This document shows positions 21,438 to 31,390 of a stretch of DNA of 64,000 nucleotides, in pieces. Origin of the DNA: Psychrobacter pygoscelis. Its GTDB lineage: Bacteria; Pseudomonadota; Gammaproteobacteria; Pseudomonadales; Moraxellaceae. Every line of letters begins with the position of its first letter. The first letter of the stretch is position 1. The stretch spans positions 1,054,001 to 1,118,000 of the forward strand of contig NZ_RQRU01000001.1 of the NCBI RefSeq assembly GCF_004335015.1. Direction: 5' to 3'. Both the position numbers and the translations under genes were made by a program. The notes under the pieces were generated by a model. It did no database searches. It was not told the origin of the DNA and saw nothing but the letters and a program-made list of their open reading frames with translations.

Positions 21438-22096
21438 GAGGCATCTCCGGGCGCGGCCACCTCAGTAGCCTCTTGTTGTTGCTCCTGATCGGCCGAGCTA
21501 TGTTGTACCTGAGTGGTCACGACAAATTCAACATAGTTATCTTCTGGATAAGTAGGCCTGCTATCTTCGCTAGTATTCGTAACGCTCTGAGGCGGTGGTG
21601 CATAAGCAGAAATGTTCTGTTGAATAGTACGTACCGCAGAGCCGTCCAACCATTCGCTAGCATCTAGATTACGAATAAGACTTGAGACCACGTTGGGGTT
21701 GTCTGCTAGTCCCGTTAGAGTAATGGTGTCGCCTTCGCGTTTTAGATTATTGATATACATGGCTGGTGGGATGGCCTTAGGAATATCGTCCCAAATATGG
21801 ACAGGGATAGGCCGACGTCCTTGCAGATCTTGAATCACTTGAATGCGTGAGATAATATCGCTACGGCGCTCTTCAAGCCCTTCAATCTCTGTTAGCGCAG
21901 TATCAAGCTCAGCGTTGCGCTGCTCTATCAGCGAATTGGCATTTTGTTGCTCTGTTAGCTCATTATTAAAGTAGCTCCAAGCGGCAAAGGCAGCCAGTAA
22001 AGAGAATAAGGTAACCGCTACTACTAAGGTAATGAACTCTTTATTCTTACGCTCTCGTTCAGCTGCACGCCATGGTAATAAATTAATTCGAGCCAT
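21434..22096 (-). CDS. pilN: type IV pilus assembly protein PilN
   Basis: The 220-aa protein begins MARINLLPWR, the conserved cytoplasmic tail by which PilN docks onto PilM. A transmembrane helix (about residues 23-45) and a periplasmic coiled coil follow, with a domain pairing with PilO (YINNLKREGDTITLTG). A Gln/Glu-rich tail ends the protein. The ATG overlaps the pilM stop by one base (TAATG), showing translational coupling. Confidence 0.96.
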   Translation of the reverse strand: MARINLLPWRAAERERKNKEFITLVVAVTLFSLLAAFAAWSYFNNELTEQQNANSLIEQRNAELDTALTEIEGLEERRSDIISRIQVIQDLQGRRPIPVHIWDDIPKAIPPAMYINNLKREGDTITLTGLADNPNVVSSLIRNLDASEWLDGSAVRTIQQNISAYAPPPQSVTNTSEDSRPTYPEDNYVEFVVTTQVQHSSADQEQQQEATEVAAPGDAS

Positions 22097-23151
22097 TAGT
22101 CAAAGCTCCTTAAGGCCAGCCCACATGCAGCCATAAGCCCAGGTGCATCAATAATTAGCTGTTCATGGTCGATTTGTGGGTCTATAGACATGTTTATAAA
22201 AGGATTGGCAATAGAAGTTGGGTTTCCGAGCTTCTGCTGAACCATACCGACCAGTCCTGGGATACTGGCACTGCCTCCGCATAAGACAATATGGTCAACA
22301 TTATTAAATTGACTCGAAGAAAAGTAGAATTGTAAAGATCGCGTAATTTGTTGGATGACACTGTCCATAAATGGCAGCAGGATATCTTTATAATAATCAT
22401 CCGGCAGCGTTTGCTCACGCTTATTGATTGTCGCCTCTTCAAATGATAGGCCATAGCGACTTTGGATGGCTTCAGTCAACTGACCACTACCAAAAAGCTG
22501 CTCACGGCTATATACAAACTCGCCATCACGGGCGACGTAAAGTGTGGTCTGGGTATGACCAATATCTACTAAGGCTACCAGCTCTGGCTGGTTGGGTATA
22601 TTATCCACCATCAAGGCAAATGCTCGCTCAATCGCATGCGACTCAATGTCCATAACTTTAGTGGTCATGCCACCAAAGGTCATTGCATCCACTCGCTGCT
22701 CCACATTCTCAGAGCGAGAGGCCGCTAACAGTACTTGCACCATGTCATCACTGAGTACCGAGGGACCTATCACCTCAAAGTCAAGATTGACTTCAGATAA
22801 TGGGTAGGGAATATATTGATCAGCATCCAAGCGAATTTGAGCATCACGCTCAGAATCTGTTAGCGTGGCATCCATATCGATGATTTTAGTAATAACAGCA
22901 GACCCTGTCACCGCAGTGGCCACATCTTGACCCGCGACCTGACAACGCTTCGCTAGCTTAGCGACCACCTCGCCTACTGCTTCAGGATCAACGATTAACT
23001 TATCCACTACCGTACCGGGCGTTAACCGCTCTATACCGTACGACTTCAAGTAAAAAACCCCTTGCTGTCGTTTTATGTTGACTAGTTTTGCAGAAGTTGC
23101 ACTGACGTCGACACCGACCAAATGATGTCTTTTAGAAGAAAATAGTCTCAC
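22096..23151 (-). CDS. pilM: type IV pilus assembly ATPase-like protein PilM
   Basis: PilM is a cytoplasmic actin-like protein that binds PilN. The 351-aa product starts RLFSSKRHHLVGVDVSATSAKLV, with the phosphate-1 motif of the actin/FtsA fold. It has VALVDIGHTQTTLYV (phosphate-2, about residues 194-208) and VLCGGSASIPGL (adenosine motif, about 290-301). The start codon is GTG at 23151, preceded by AAGGAA. It opens a five-gene operon, divergent from the PBP1A gene, an arrangement also known in Pseudomonas. Confidence 0.96.
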   Translation of the reverse strand: MRLFSSKRHHLVGVDVSATSAKLVNIKRQQGVFYLKSYGIERLTPGTVVDKLIVDPEAVGEVVAKLAKRCQVAGQDVATAVTGSAVITKIIDMDATLTDSERDAQIRLDADQYIPYPLSEVNLDFEVIGPSVLSDDMVQVLLAASRSENVEQRVDAMTFGGMTTKVMDIESHAIERAFALMVDNIPNQPELVALVDIGHTQTTLYVARDGEFVYSREQLFGSGQLTEAIQSRYGLSFEEATINKREQTLPDDYYKDILLPFMDSVIQQITRSLQFYFSSSQFNNVDHIVLCGGSASIPGLVGMVQQKLGNPTSIANPFINMSIDPQIDHEQLIIDAPGLMAACGLALRSFD

Positions 23152-23202
23152 AGACTCTATTCCTTATCACCTTGATTTAGGTAGTTATTGTAATAAAGAT
23201 AT

Positions 23203-23231
23203 ACAATACGTTACTTGATAGTGAGATTCAA
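23203..23231 (-). promoter_or_regulatory. sigma-70-like promoter of pilMNOPQ
   Basis: Read on the minus strand, TTGAAT (plus 23226-23231) and TATTGT (plus 23203-23208) are separated by 17 bases. Transcription would begin about 45 nt before the pilM GTG. Confidence 0.6.
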
Positions 23232-23336
23232 GATGGCAAATTTACTTTTTAAGTAGTTATACATTTTTGTACGGTGAATTATTTCCGTTCAAGGTATAAT
23301 ATATGCTTAATTAAAACCAACTCGAATTTGCTCGTT

Positions 23337-26015
23337 ATGCCCATAAAACCTTCTTCAGCTCGCCTGCTTCATTTTTTCATTGGTCTACTTATTGCTGGTT
23401 TAGCACTAACGCTAATTTTGCTCTTAGCAGTACCTATCGGCTTTTACGCTATGGCCATGTATCTTGCGCCATCACTGCCTAGTGTCAATGAAATTAAGAC
23501 GGCTAACCTTGAGATGCCTCTACAAGTGTACAGCCGTGATGATAAGCTCATCGGTCAGTACGGCAATCGAATCTCACTTCCTGTAGCCTATGATCAAATT
23601 CCAGAAGATATGATTCATGCGTTCTTAGCAGCAGAAGATTCCTCTTTTTTTGAGCATAGTGGCATTAGTATTAAAGGTCTTGGACGCGCGGTAACTGAAG
23701 TGGTGACTGATGATGAGGGTCAGACCGGCGGATCAACCATCACCATGCAGGTCGCCAAAAACTACTTCTTAAGCTCCGAGCGCACCATTAATCGTAAACT
23801 GACCGAGCTATTTCTGGCTCGAAAAATAGAAGATGAGTTGAGCAAAAATGAGATTTTAACCTTATATGTGAATAAAATCTATCTCGGTGAAGGGGCTTAT
23901 GGCATTCGAGCGGCAGCAAAAAAGTATTATAGTAAATCACTTGAAGATCTCAGTATCGCGCAAATAGCCATGCTCGCTGGCCTGCCCAAGGCCCCATCGA
24001 AGTACAATCCAGTCGCCAATCCACAGCGAGCCTTAACGCGGCGCAACTGGATTATTGGTCGAATGTTGGCTCTTGGCTATATTACTCAGCAGCAGCATGA
24101 TGAAGCAGTCGCAGAGCCAATAGGTCTACACATTTATCAAGAAAAGCTTGATGTTAATATGCCCTACCTCGCTGAAATGGCACGCTATGCTCTGGTTAAC
24201 CGCTATGGTGAACAGGTCATCAATAGTGGTTGGCGAGTCAAGCTAACGGTCGATAGTAATACCCAGCAGCAAGCAGAATCCGCCATATTAAAGGGGCTGA
24301 TGGATTATGATAGACGCCATGGCTGGCGCGGTGCTGAAGCCAACGATGAGCCACTAAAGAACTTTCGCCGCTATGGCAATATGTATCCTGCTAAAGTGAA
24401 CAAAGTACAATATCGAAGCTTTGAGGCTGAGCTACCGGACGGCAAGAACGTCACCGTAAATTGGTCAGGGATGAGCTGGGCTAAAAAGTATTATAGCACC
24501 AATCGTGTCGGTGGCTATCCCAATACCGCTAGAGAGATTGTCTCAGTCAATGATATCGTTCGGCTTATGCCCTCAGACGATGGCAAACAATGGCGTCTGG
24601 TTCAGGTACCAAAAGTAGAAGGTAGTCTGGTGTCGCTAAACCCAGAGTCAGGCGCCGTCAATGCACTAGTGGGCGGCTTTGATTTTACCCACAGTAAGTT
24701 TAACCGTGCTCTGCAAGGGTGGCGTCAGCCTGGTTCGACCATTAAACCGCTAATCTATACTGCGGCATTAGAAAAAGGCTATAGCCCTGATAGTATTGTC
24801 TCTGATCGACCTTTAAAGGTGGGAAGCTGGGAGCCTAAGAACTCAGATGGCCGATTCTATGGTGATATTACGCTACGCCGTGCCCTATACCTATCGCGCA
24901 ACTTAGTCTCTATCCGCTTGCTGCGCTCCGTAGGCATTACTGACGCGCGAAACCTTTTAGATCAGTTTGGCTTGGACAAAGAAAAGCTACCAACCACGCT
25001 CTCATTGGCGTTAGGTGCTGGTCAAGCAACGCCGCTGCAGATGGCGACTGCCTATGCTACCTTTGCCAATGGTGGTCACCGCATCCAGCCTTACTTCATC
25101 GAACAAATCTATGACTTTGATAATAACTTATTATTCCAGGCCAATCCGCAACAGGCCTGCGCGCTTTGCTTCAACAATAAGCTAGAAAAACTCAACGAAG
25201 CTCAGAAAAAGGCCTATCAAGAGTCACTCGATAAAGCCAATAATCCGCAAGCGACCGATAAAGAAGCCACAAAGCCAGAAGAGACGAGTAATAGTGACAG
25301 TCCAGATAATGAACAGGCTGATAGCGCTACTGAAGAAAGCAAAACTACTGAAGACTTGACCATCTATACTGCGTCACCAGCGGTAGATCGGCTGCATGCT
25401 CCTCTCACCCAGTATCAAGCAGCAACGCAAGCACCGAGAATATTATCAGCTTCTACAGCCTACCAAATGGCTGGAATTTTACGCGATGTGGTTCAACGCG
25501 GTACTGCTACTCGAGCAAAAGTATTAGGTCGTAATGATATCGGTGGCAAGACAGGGACGACTAACGACTATAAAGACGGCTGGTTTGCAGGCTTTCATCC
25601 GACCAATGTGGCTATCGTTTGGTTAGGCTTTGATCAACCTGAAAGCCTTGGCAATCGTGAATATGGTGGCGTGGTCGCCTTACCAGTGTGGATTGACTTT
25701 ATGAAAGGTCAACTTGAGAATGTGCCGCAGCAATGGGTCTCTTTAAATAATCGCGCCAAGTCTAAAAAGCAAAAACAAGACATATTAGAGGTTACTGATG
25801 AAGGGGTAGTCGCTGTAGATAGTGAGACTGGAAAGAAAAAGGCAGCGCCAACGAGTGCCTCGTCTACGCCACCGAAACCAAAAGCACAGCAAAGAGCAGC
25901 ACCTCCTGAGCCTGACGCTACTCCAACTACATCAGCTGCACCAACGTCAGATAGCGTTCCACAAAACCCACTTAGTGTGACGCCAGTTGATCAAATGCCG
26001 CCAATGCCCAATTAA
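23337..26015 (+). CDS. mrcA: class A penicillin-binding protein 1A
   Basis: This bifunctional enzyme polymerises and cross-links peptidoglycan. From the ATG at 23337 it is 892 aa with one N-terminal membrane anchor (about residues 10-38). The glycosyltransferase domain contains AAEDSSFFEHSGISIKG with the catalytic Glu. The transpeptidase domain has the nucleophile Ser467 in STIK, an SRN motif and KTGT at about 738. A C-terminal tail of about 80 residues rich in Pro, Ala and Thr is likely disordered. An upstream in-frame GTG at 23274 would add 21 residues. A TATAAT at 23295-23300 lies between the two, so the ATG is favoured. It is also called ponA. Confidence 0.95.
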   Translation: MPIKPSSARLLHFFIGLLIAGLALTLILLLAVPIGFYAMAMYLAPSLPSVNEIKTANLEMPLQVYSRDDKLIGQYGNRISLPVAYDQIPEDMIHAFLAAEDSSFFEHSGISIKGLGRAVTEVVTDDEGQTGGSTITMQVAKNYFLSSERTINRKLTELFLARKIEDELSKNEILTLYVNKIYLGEGAYGIRAAAKKYYSKSLEDLSIAQIAMLAGLPKAPSKYNPVANPQRALTRRNWIIGRMLALGYITQQQHDEAVAEPIGLHIYQEKLDVNMPYLAEMARYALVNRYGEQVINSGWRVKLTVDSNTQQQAESAILKGLMDYDRRHGWRGAEANDEPLKNFRRYGNMYPAKVNKVQYRSFEAELPDGKNVTVNWSGMSWAKKYYSTNRVGGYPNTAREIVSVNDIVRLMPSDDGKQWRLVQVPKVEGSLVSLNPESGAVNALVGGFDFTHSKFNRALQGWRQPGSTIKPLIYTAALEKGYSPDSIVSDRPLKVGSWEPKNSDGRFYGDITLRRALYLSRNLVSIRLLRSVGITDARNLLDQFGLDKEKLPTTLSLALGAGQATPLQMATAYATFANGGHRIQPYFIEQIYDFDNNLLFQANPQQACALCFNNKLEKLNEAQKKAYQESLDKANNPQATDKEATKPEETSNSDSPDNEQADSATEESKTTEDLTIYTASPAVDRLHAPLTQYQAATQAPRILSASTAYQMAGILRDVVQRGTATRAKVLGRNDIGGKTGTTNDYKDGWFAGFHPTNVAIVWLGFDQPESLGNREYGGVVALPVWIDFMKGQLENVPQQWVSLNNRAKSKKQKQDILEVTDEGVVAVDSETGKKKAAPTSASSTPPKPKAQQRAAPPEPDATPTTSAAPTSDSVPQNPLSVTPVDQMPPMPN

Positions 26016-26069
26016 TCCCAGCTCGGTTTGATAGCCAACTTGTAGATATTCGCACTGAGTGCCTTATTG

Positions 26070-26112
26070 GTTAGTATGTGATGATTAATATACGGTGGTT
26101 AATATGCGATAC
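26070..26112. repeat. degenerate 14-bp tandem repeat, 3 copies
   Basis: TTAGTATGTGATGA (26071-26084), TTAATATACGGTGG (26085-26098) and TTAATATGCGATAC (26099-26112) stand end to end downstream of mrcA. Confidence 0.65.
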
Positions 26113-26150
26113 TTTATAAGCGTTGGGTAGTATACGGCTATATTCTAAAC

Positions 26151-26183
26151 AAAAAGCAGGCTAAGTTATTGGCCTGCTTTTTT
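26151..26183 (+). terminator. rho-independent terminator after mrcA
   Basis: AAAAAGCAGGC and GCCTGCTTTTTTT enclose a short loop. The T-run follows on the plus strand, about 135 bp past the mrcA stop. Because the left arm begins with A-runs, it could also act on the convergent DUF6586-like gene. Confidence 0.85.
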
Positions 26184-26243
26184 ATTTTTCATAGTTAAGC
26201 CATAGTTTGACTTATTGCTGATTTATCTTTTTAGCAATAAGCC

Positions 26244-26777
26244 TTAGTACTCCGCCATGCCGCCGCGCAGCTGATCTATCAATGTCAAAAACTGTTGCCG
26301 CCATTCTCTGATAGTTGCCTCATCAGGCAGCCATTGATTCGATAACGTCACAACATTGACAATCAAATCATTACTCCCCTCCTCGCTAGAATGCGGCGTA
26401 GCATAGGAAATATCCGGAAAATCTGGCTTTGGCGCATATTGACATCGCTCATAGGCTCTGGTGATCTCGGCCAAGAAGCCGTTTTGCAAGAGCTGCTCTA
26501 TGCGCTGAATCTCAGGAGAGACTTGAGTACGCTCAGCCAATTTTGCCTTAATAGAAGCTACCGTCGGCTGCGACAGACTAAGACCATAAAAATGGCTAAG
26601 CTCTTGAAAAAATGCCAATAGCGCCCCTTGAAGATGGAATATAGCGGTTTCGCATTCACCTTGATACAGCTGCTTATTAGCGGCACTCTCTGCCGCTTTG
26701 CACGCCAGACGGCAGAAGTATAATTTCTGATTGGTACGATCTGCTTGGTACTGGGCAACTCGAGTTTTACCTGCCAT
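26244..26777 (-). CDS. DUF6586-like protein of unknown function
   Basis: The 177-aa protein starts with a helical region containing RTNQKLYFCRLACKAAESA and a stretch ETAIFHLQGALLAFFQEL (about residues 43-60). This resembles the small cytoplasmic DUF6586 family found in Pseudomonas and relatives. No catalytic motif, signal peptide or membrane span is seen. It lies downstream of rpoC, separated from it by the rpoC terminator, and it converges with mrcA. The family assignment comes from memory of the sequence pattern and is moderately sure. Confidence 0.65.
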   Translation of the reverse strand: MAGKTRVAQYQADRTNQKLYFCRLACKAAESAANKQLYQGECETAIFHLQGALLAFFQELSHFYGLSLSQPTVASIKAKLAERTQVSPEIQRIEQLLQNGFLAEITRAYERCQYAPKPDFPDISYATPHSSEEGSNDLIVNVVTLSNQWLPDEATIREWRQQFLTLIDQLRGGMAEY

Positions 26778-26886
26778 AGTATTTCCTAGTGGGCTATTGA
26801 TTACGATATTGGTATGAGAAGTTCGGTATTAAATAAAAAGTTACATAAGAAAGCTAGCCCTATACTATACCTGAATTTTTACTCAT

Positions 26887-26917
26887 AAAAAAAGCCAGCA
26901 TTAAGCTGGCTTTTTTT
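26887..26917 (-). terminator. rho-independent terminator after rpoC
   Basis: AAAAAAAGCCAGC (26887-26899) and GCTGGCTTTTTTT (26905-26917) form a perfect 13-bp stem with a five-base loop. The structure is symmetrical enough to work in both directions. It lies just after the rpoC stop codon. Confidence 0.92.
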
Positions 26918-26938
26918 AAAGATAAATAATCGAATGGA

Positions 26939-29900
26939 TTACTCAGACTGACTGTCTTGATTAAACTCTTGCGCAAAAGCTTCATCAAAGCGTGAGAAGT
27001 CTTTCTTCTCAGGAGTATCACTTAGGTTAAAGGCATCAGCATCAATTTCTGGCTCATTTACCAAGTTTCTTTCTGCCTTATCTTTACGCGTTTTGTGATA
27101 AGCAAGACCAGTACCTGCTGGGATTAAGCGGCCCACTACGACGTTCTCTTTTAGACCGCGCAATTCATCGACTTTACCCATAACCGCCGCAGCCGTTAGC
27201 ACACGAGTGGTTTCTTGGAAGGAAGCGGCAGAGATAAAGCTCTCGGTCGCCAAGCTTGCTTTGGTAATACCTAGCAATTGACGCTCGTACTGAACTGGGA
27301 ATTTATCTTCTGCTACCAGCTTCTCATTCAGTGCTTCGACATCAGCAAACTCTACTTGGTCGCCTTTGAAGTAGTTGGAGTCGCCGCCATCAGTGATCTC
27401 AACTTTACGCAGCATCTGACGAATAATGACTTCGATGTGCTTATCGTTGATTTTTACACCTTGCAGGCGATAAACGTCCTGAACTTCGTTGACGATATAG
27501 TTTGCAAGCGCGGTACGACCTTTTAGACGTAAGATATCGTGTGGGTTTTGTGGACCATCAGAGATAATCTCACCACGCTCAACCGTTTCGTTTTCAAAGA
27601 CGTTAATTTGACGCCATTTAGGGATTAGCTCCTCATGGACCTCACCATCTTCGTTGGTAATCACAAAACGATTTTTACCTTTAGTCTCTTTACCAAAGCT
27701 CACGACACCCGTCATTTCAGCCATAATCGCATGGTCTTTTGGACGGCGAGCCTCAAATAGATCAGCAACACGTGGTAGACCACCGGTAATATCTTTAGTT
27801 CCTGAAGTCGCTTGTGGTACACGGCCTAAGATAGAACCTGCAGTCACATCTTGACCATCAGAGACACGGATAATCGTCTCAGCAGGTAGGAAGTAGACCA
27901 CCTCTTTACCGGCATCAGTATTTAGAATAATGGCAGGACGGAGGTCTTTAGCGGTGCTTGGACGATCACGCGTGGCAAGAATCTCAAATGAGCTCATACC
28001 AGTCGCTTCATCAAGCTTCACGGTCGCTGTCATACCATCCGTGATATCACTAAAGCGCGCTTTACCAGCGAACTCTGTGATAATTGGATGCGTATGTGGA
28101 TCCCATTTAGCGATCGTCTGACCACCATCTACTTTTTGGTCATCTTTGACCAAGACACTAGAACCATAAGGTACTTTATAGCGCTCACGCTCACGGCCAA
28201 GGTCATCGGCAATACCAATCTCAGCAGAACGAGAGACGATGACTAAGTGACCATCAGCATGTTCCACAGTCTTCATATTATGGAAACGGACTTTACCGGC
28301 ATTGCGCACTGAAATGCTGTTGTCCACTGATGTCGAGCTTGCTGCACCACCCACGTGGAAGGTACGCATGGTCAACTGTGTACCAGGCTCACCGATAGAC
28401 TGTGCGGCCATGACGCCCACCGACTCACCAATATTAACCTTATGGCCACGAGCCAAGTCACGACCATAACACTGCGAGCAGACGCCGTGAGCAACCTTAC
28501 AAGTGATAACTGAACGCACCCAAAGCTCATCGATAGCATTGTTGTTTAACACATCAACCCAATGCTCATCGATCAAAGTACCTGCAGGAACAAGGACTTT
28601 ATTTTCATCATCGTTATAGGTGACATCTTTTGCAGTCACACGGCCAAGCACTCGATCACCAAGCTTTTCAATGATCTCACCACCTTGGATATGCGGTGTC
28701 ATGAGCAGACCTTCATCAGTACCACAGTCATCGCTAGTGATCACCAAATCTTGAGCCACATCGACCAAACGACGAGTTAGGTAACCAGAGTTTGCTGTTT
28801 TTAGTGCCGTATCTGCCAGACCTTTACGCGCACCATGGGTCGAGATGAAGTACTGAAGTACGGTCAGACCTTCGCGGAAGTTGGCTTTAATTGGCGTCTC
28901 AATGATTGAGCCATCAGGCTTAGCCATCAGACCACGCATACCAGCAAGCTGACGAATCTGCGCGGCACTACCACGAGCACCAGAGTCAGACATGATGTAG
29001 ATAGAGTTGAATGACTTCTGCTCTTCTTCTTCACCTTGCGCATTGGTCACTTTGTCAGTCGCTAGGTTATCCATCATCGCTTTAGCGACTTTATCATTGG
29101 TTCGTGACCAGATATCGACAACTTTGTTATAACGCTCACCTGCGGTAACAAAACCTTGCTCAAACTGATCTTCAATCTCACGAACTTCAGCTTCAGCAGC
29201 TTCAATAAGCTCTTTTTTGCGTGGTGGAATAACCATGTCTTCGATACCGATAGACACCCCAGATAGCGTCGCTTGAGCAAAACCAAGGTACATCAATTGG
29301 TCAGCAAACATAACGCTGTCTTTCACGCCCATTCTACGGTAGCAGGAGTTAATTAGCTTTGAGATGTTTTTCTTAGTCATCTCTTTGTTGCATTCTTCAA
29401 ACTCCATACCTTTAGGCATGATGTTCCAAATCAGTAGACGACCAGCCACGGTTTCTTTTAGGCTGACTGCTTTTGAAGCATTACCTTCTTCATCAAAAGT
29501 CGTTTCAGTGACACGGACTTTGATTTTAGCATTAACATGTAGATCATTTGAGCCAATAGCGCGAAGTGCTTCATTAACTGAAGCAAAGACCATACCTTCG
29601 CCTTTGACATTCACTGATGAGCGACTGATGTAGTAGAGACCCAAGACCACATCTTGTGAAGGTACAATAATCGGATCACCGTTCGCAGGTGACAAGATAT
29701 TGTTGGTCGACATCATTAGTGCTCGAGATTCAAGCTGAGCCTCTAGAGTCAATGGCACGTGAACAGCCATTTGGTCACCATCAAAGTCGGCGTTGAAGGC
29801 GGTACAGACTAGTGGGTGCAGCTGAATGGCTTTACCTTCGATCAATACCGGCTCGAACGCTTGCAGACCTAGACGGTGAAGAGTAGGTGCACGGTTAAGC

Positions 29901-31174
29901 AGCACAGGATGCTCACGAATAACCATCGCTAGCATATCCCACACTTGTGGCTCTTCTCGCTCTACCATCTTCTTCGCCGCTTTAATGGTCGTGGCGATGC
30001 CGTGTGACAATAGCTTTGAGTAGGTAAATGGCTTGAATAATTCAAGAGCCATTTTCTTTGGTAGACCACACTGATGAAGGCGTAGAGTTGGACCAACCAC
30101 GATAACCGAACGACCAGAATAATCGACACGTTTACCCAATAAGTTCTGACGGAATCGACCTTGCTTACCTTTGATCATGTCGGCAAGTGACTTAAGTGGA
30201 CGCTTATTACTACCAGTGATGGCACGGCCGCGGCGACCGTTATCTAACAGCGCATCGACAGACTCTTGCAGCATACGCTTTTCGTTACGGACGATGATAT
30301 CTGGCGCATTAAGCTCTAACAAACGCTTTAGACGATTGTTACGGTTAATAACGCGGCGATAAAGATCGTTTAGATCCGATGTCGCAAAGCGGCCACCTTC
30401 TAGCGGTACTAATGGGCGTAAATCTGGTGGTAGCACTGGCAAGATAGTCATGACCATCCATTCAGGCTTATTGTTCGAATCACGGAAGGACTCAAGCAAT
30501 TTTAAGCGCTTAGACATCTTTTTAAGCTTGGTTTCAGAGCCTGTCTGCGGAATCGCTTCACGTAGCTCATCAATTTCAAGATCAATATCAATATCTTTTA
30601 GCAAGTCTTGGACGGCTTCAGCACCCATCTTCGCTGTGAACTCATCACCAAACTCTTCAAGCGCTTTATAGTAGTCTTCGTCATCTAACAGCTGATACTT
30701 CTCAAGGCTGGTTAGGCCTGGATCAGTCACGATATAGCTTTCAAAGTATAAAACGCGCTCGATATCGCGAAGCGTCATGTCTAACAATAGACCAATGCGG
30801 CTTGGTAATGACTTTAAAAACCAAATGTGGGCGACTGGACTGGCCAAATCAATGTGACCCATACGGTCACGGCGTACCTTGGCAGTAGTAACCTCAACGC
30901 CACATTTTTCGCAGATAACGCCTTGGAACTTACGGCGCTTGTATTTACCACAAAGACACTCAAAATCTTTTACTGGACCAAAAATTTTGGCACAGAATAG
31001 ACCATCACGCTCAGGCTTAAAGGTGCGGTAGTTAATCGTTTCTGGTTTTTTGACTTCACCATGAGACCATGACTTGATGGTATCAGGGGAGGCCAGTGAA
31101 ATTTGAATACTGTCAAACTCACGGTTGCCGTTATTATCGGCAGGGCTTTTCATAATATCGAGTAAATCTTTCAA
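26939..31174 (-). CDS. rpoC: RNA polymerase beta' subunit
   Basis: RpoC carries the catalytic Mg2+ site of RNA polymerase. The 1411-aa length matches gammaproteobacterial RpoC. Visible landmarks are the N-terminal zinc site ([11 protein letters not shown]...CEKCGVEV, about residues 72-92), the active-site [12 protein letters not shown] (about 460-471), and the second zinc site (CGTDEGL...[13 protein letters not shown], about 817-905). The trigger-loop region lies near FHVGGAASS. It is 216 bp downstream of rpoB, a longer gap than usual, and ends at a strong terminator. Confidence 0.99.
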   Translation of the reverse strand: MKDLLDIMKSPADNNGNREFDSIQISLASPDTIKSWSHGEVKKPETINYRTFKPERDGLFCAKIFGPVKDFECLCGKYKRRKFQGVICEKCGVEVTTAKVRRDRMGHIDLASPVAHIWFLKSLPSRIGLLLDMTLRDIERVLYFESYIVTDPGLTSLEKYQLLDDEDYYKALEEFGDEFTAKMGAEAVQDLLKDIDIDLEIDELREAIPQTGSETKLKKMSKRLKLLESFRDSNNKPEWMVMTILPVLPPDLRPLVPLEGGRFATSDLNDLYRRVINRNNRLKRLLELNAPDIIVRNEKRMLQESVDALLDNGRRGRAITGSNKRPLKSLADMIKGKQGRFRQNLLGKRVDYSGRSVIVVGPTLRLHQCGLPKKMALELFKPFTYSKLLSHGIATTIKAAKKMVEREEPQVWDMLAMVIREHPVLLNRAPTLHRLGLQAFEPVLIEGKAIQLHPLVCTAFNADFDGDQMAVHVPLTLEAQLESRALMMSTNNILSPANGDPIIVPSQDVVLGLYYISRSSVNVKGEGMVFASVNEALRAIGSNDLHVNAKIKVRVTETTFDEEGNASKAVSLKETVAGRLLIWNIMPKGMEFEECNKEMTKKNISKLINSCYRRMGVKDSVMFADQLMYLGFAQATLSGVSIGIEDMVIPPRKKELIEAAEAEVREIEDQFEQGFVTAGERYNKVVDIWSRTNDKVAKAMMDNLATDKVTNAQGEEEEQKSFNSIYIMSDSGARGSAAQIRQLAGMRGLMAKPDGSIIETPIKANFREGLTVLQYFISTHGARKGLADTALKTANSGYLTRRLVDVAQDLVITSDDCGTDEGLLMTPHIQGGEIIEKLGDRVLGRVTAKDVTYNDDENKVLVPAGTLIDEHWVDVLNNNAIDELWVRSVITCKVAHGVCSQCYGRDLARGHKVNIGESVGVMAAQSIGEPGTQLTMRTFHVGGAASSTSVDNSISVRNAGKVRFHNMKTVEHADGHLVIVSRSAEIGIADDLGRERERYKVPYGSSVLVKDDQKVDGGQTIAKWDPHTHPIITEFAGKARFSDITDGMTATVKLDEATGMSSFEILATRDRPSTAKDLRPAIILNTDAGKEVVYFLPAETIIRVSDGQDVTAGSILGRVPQATSGTKDITGGLPRVADLFEARRPKDHAIMAEMTGVVSFGKETKGKNRFVITNEDGEVHEELIPKWRQINVFENETVERGEIISDGPQNPHDILRLKGRTALANYIVNEVQDVYRLQGVKINDKHIEVIIRQMLRKVEITDGGDSNYFKGDQVEFADVEALNEKLVAEDKFPVQYERQLLGITKASLATESFISAASFQETTRVLTAAAVMGKVDELRGLKENVVVGRLIPAGTGLAYHKTRKDKAERNLVNEPEIDADAFNLSDTPEKKDFSRFDEAFAQEFNQDSQSE

Positions 31175-31390
31175 GCTGCTTCTCCGTTATCTTTATCACC
31201 ATCTGTATCGGGCTAGCATTCTACTATGCAGCTAGCGGACACCAGAGGACTGAAGGCAATGAATATGAATGAGATAAATAGGCTAAAACTAAGCGGCAAT
31301 TATGAATAATAAAATCAGCACTTAGTCTTAGCAGTAACAACAATAACTATCTATATAACTATTGGATAATGCCAGTTGGTAGATAGCCAA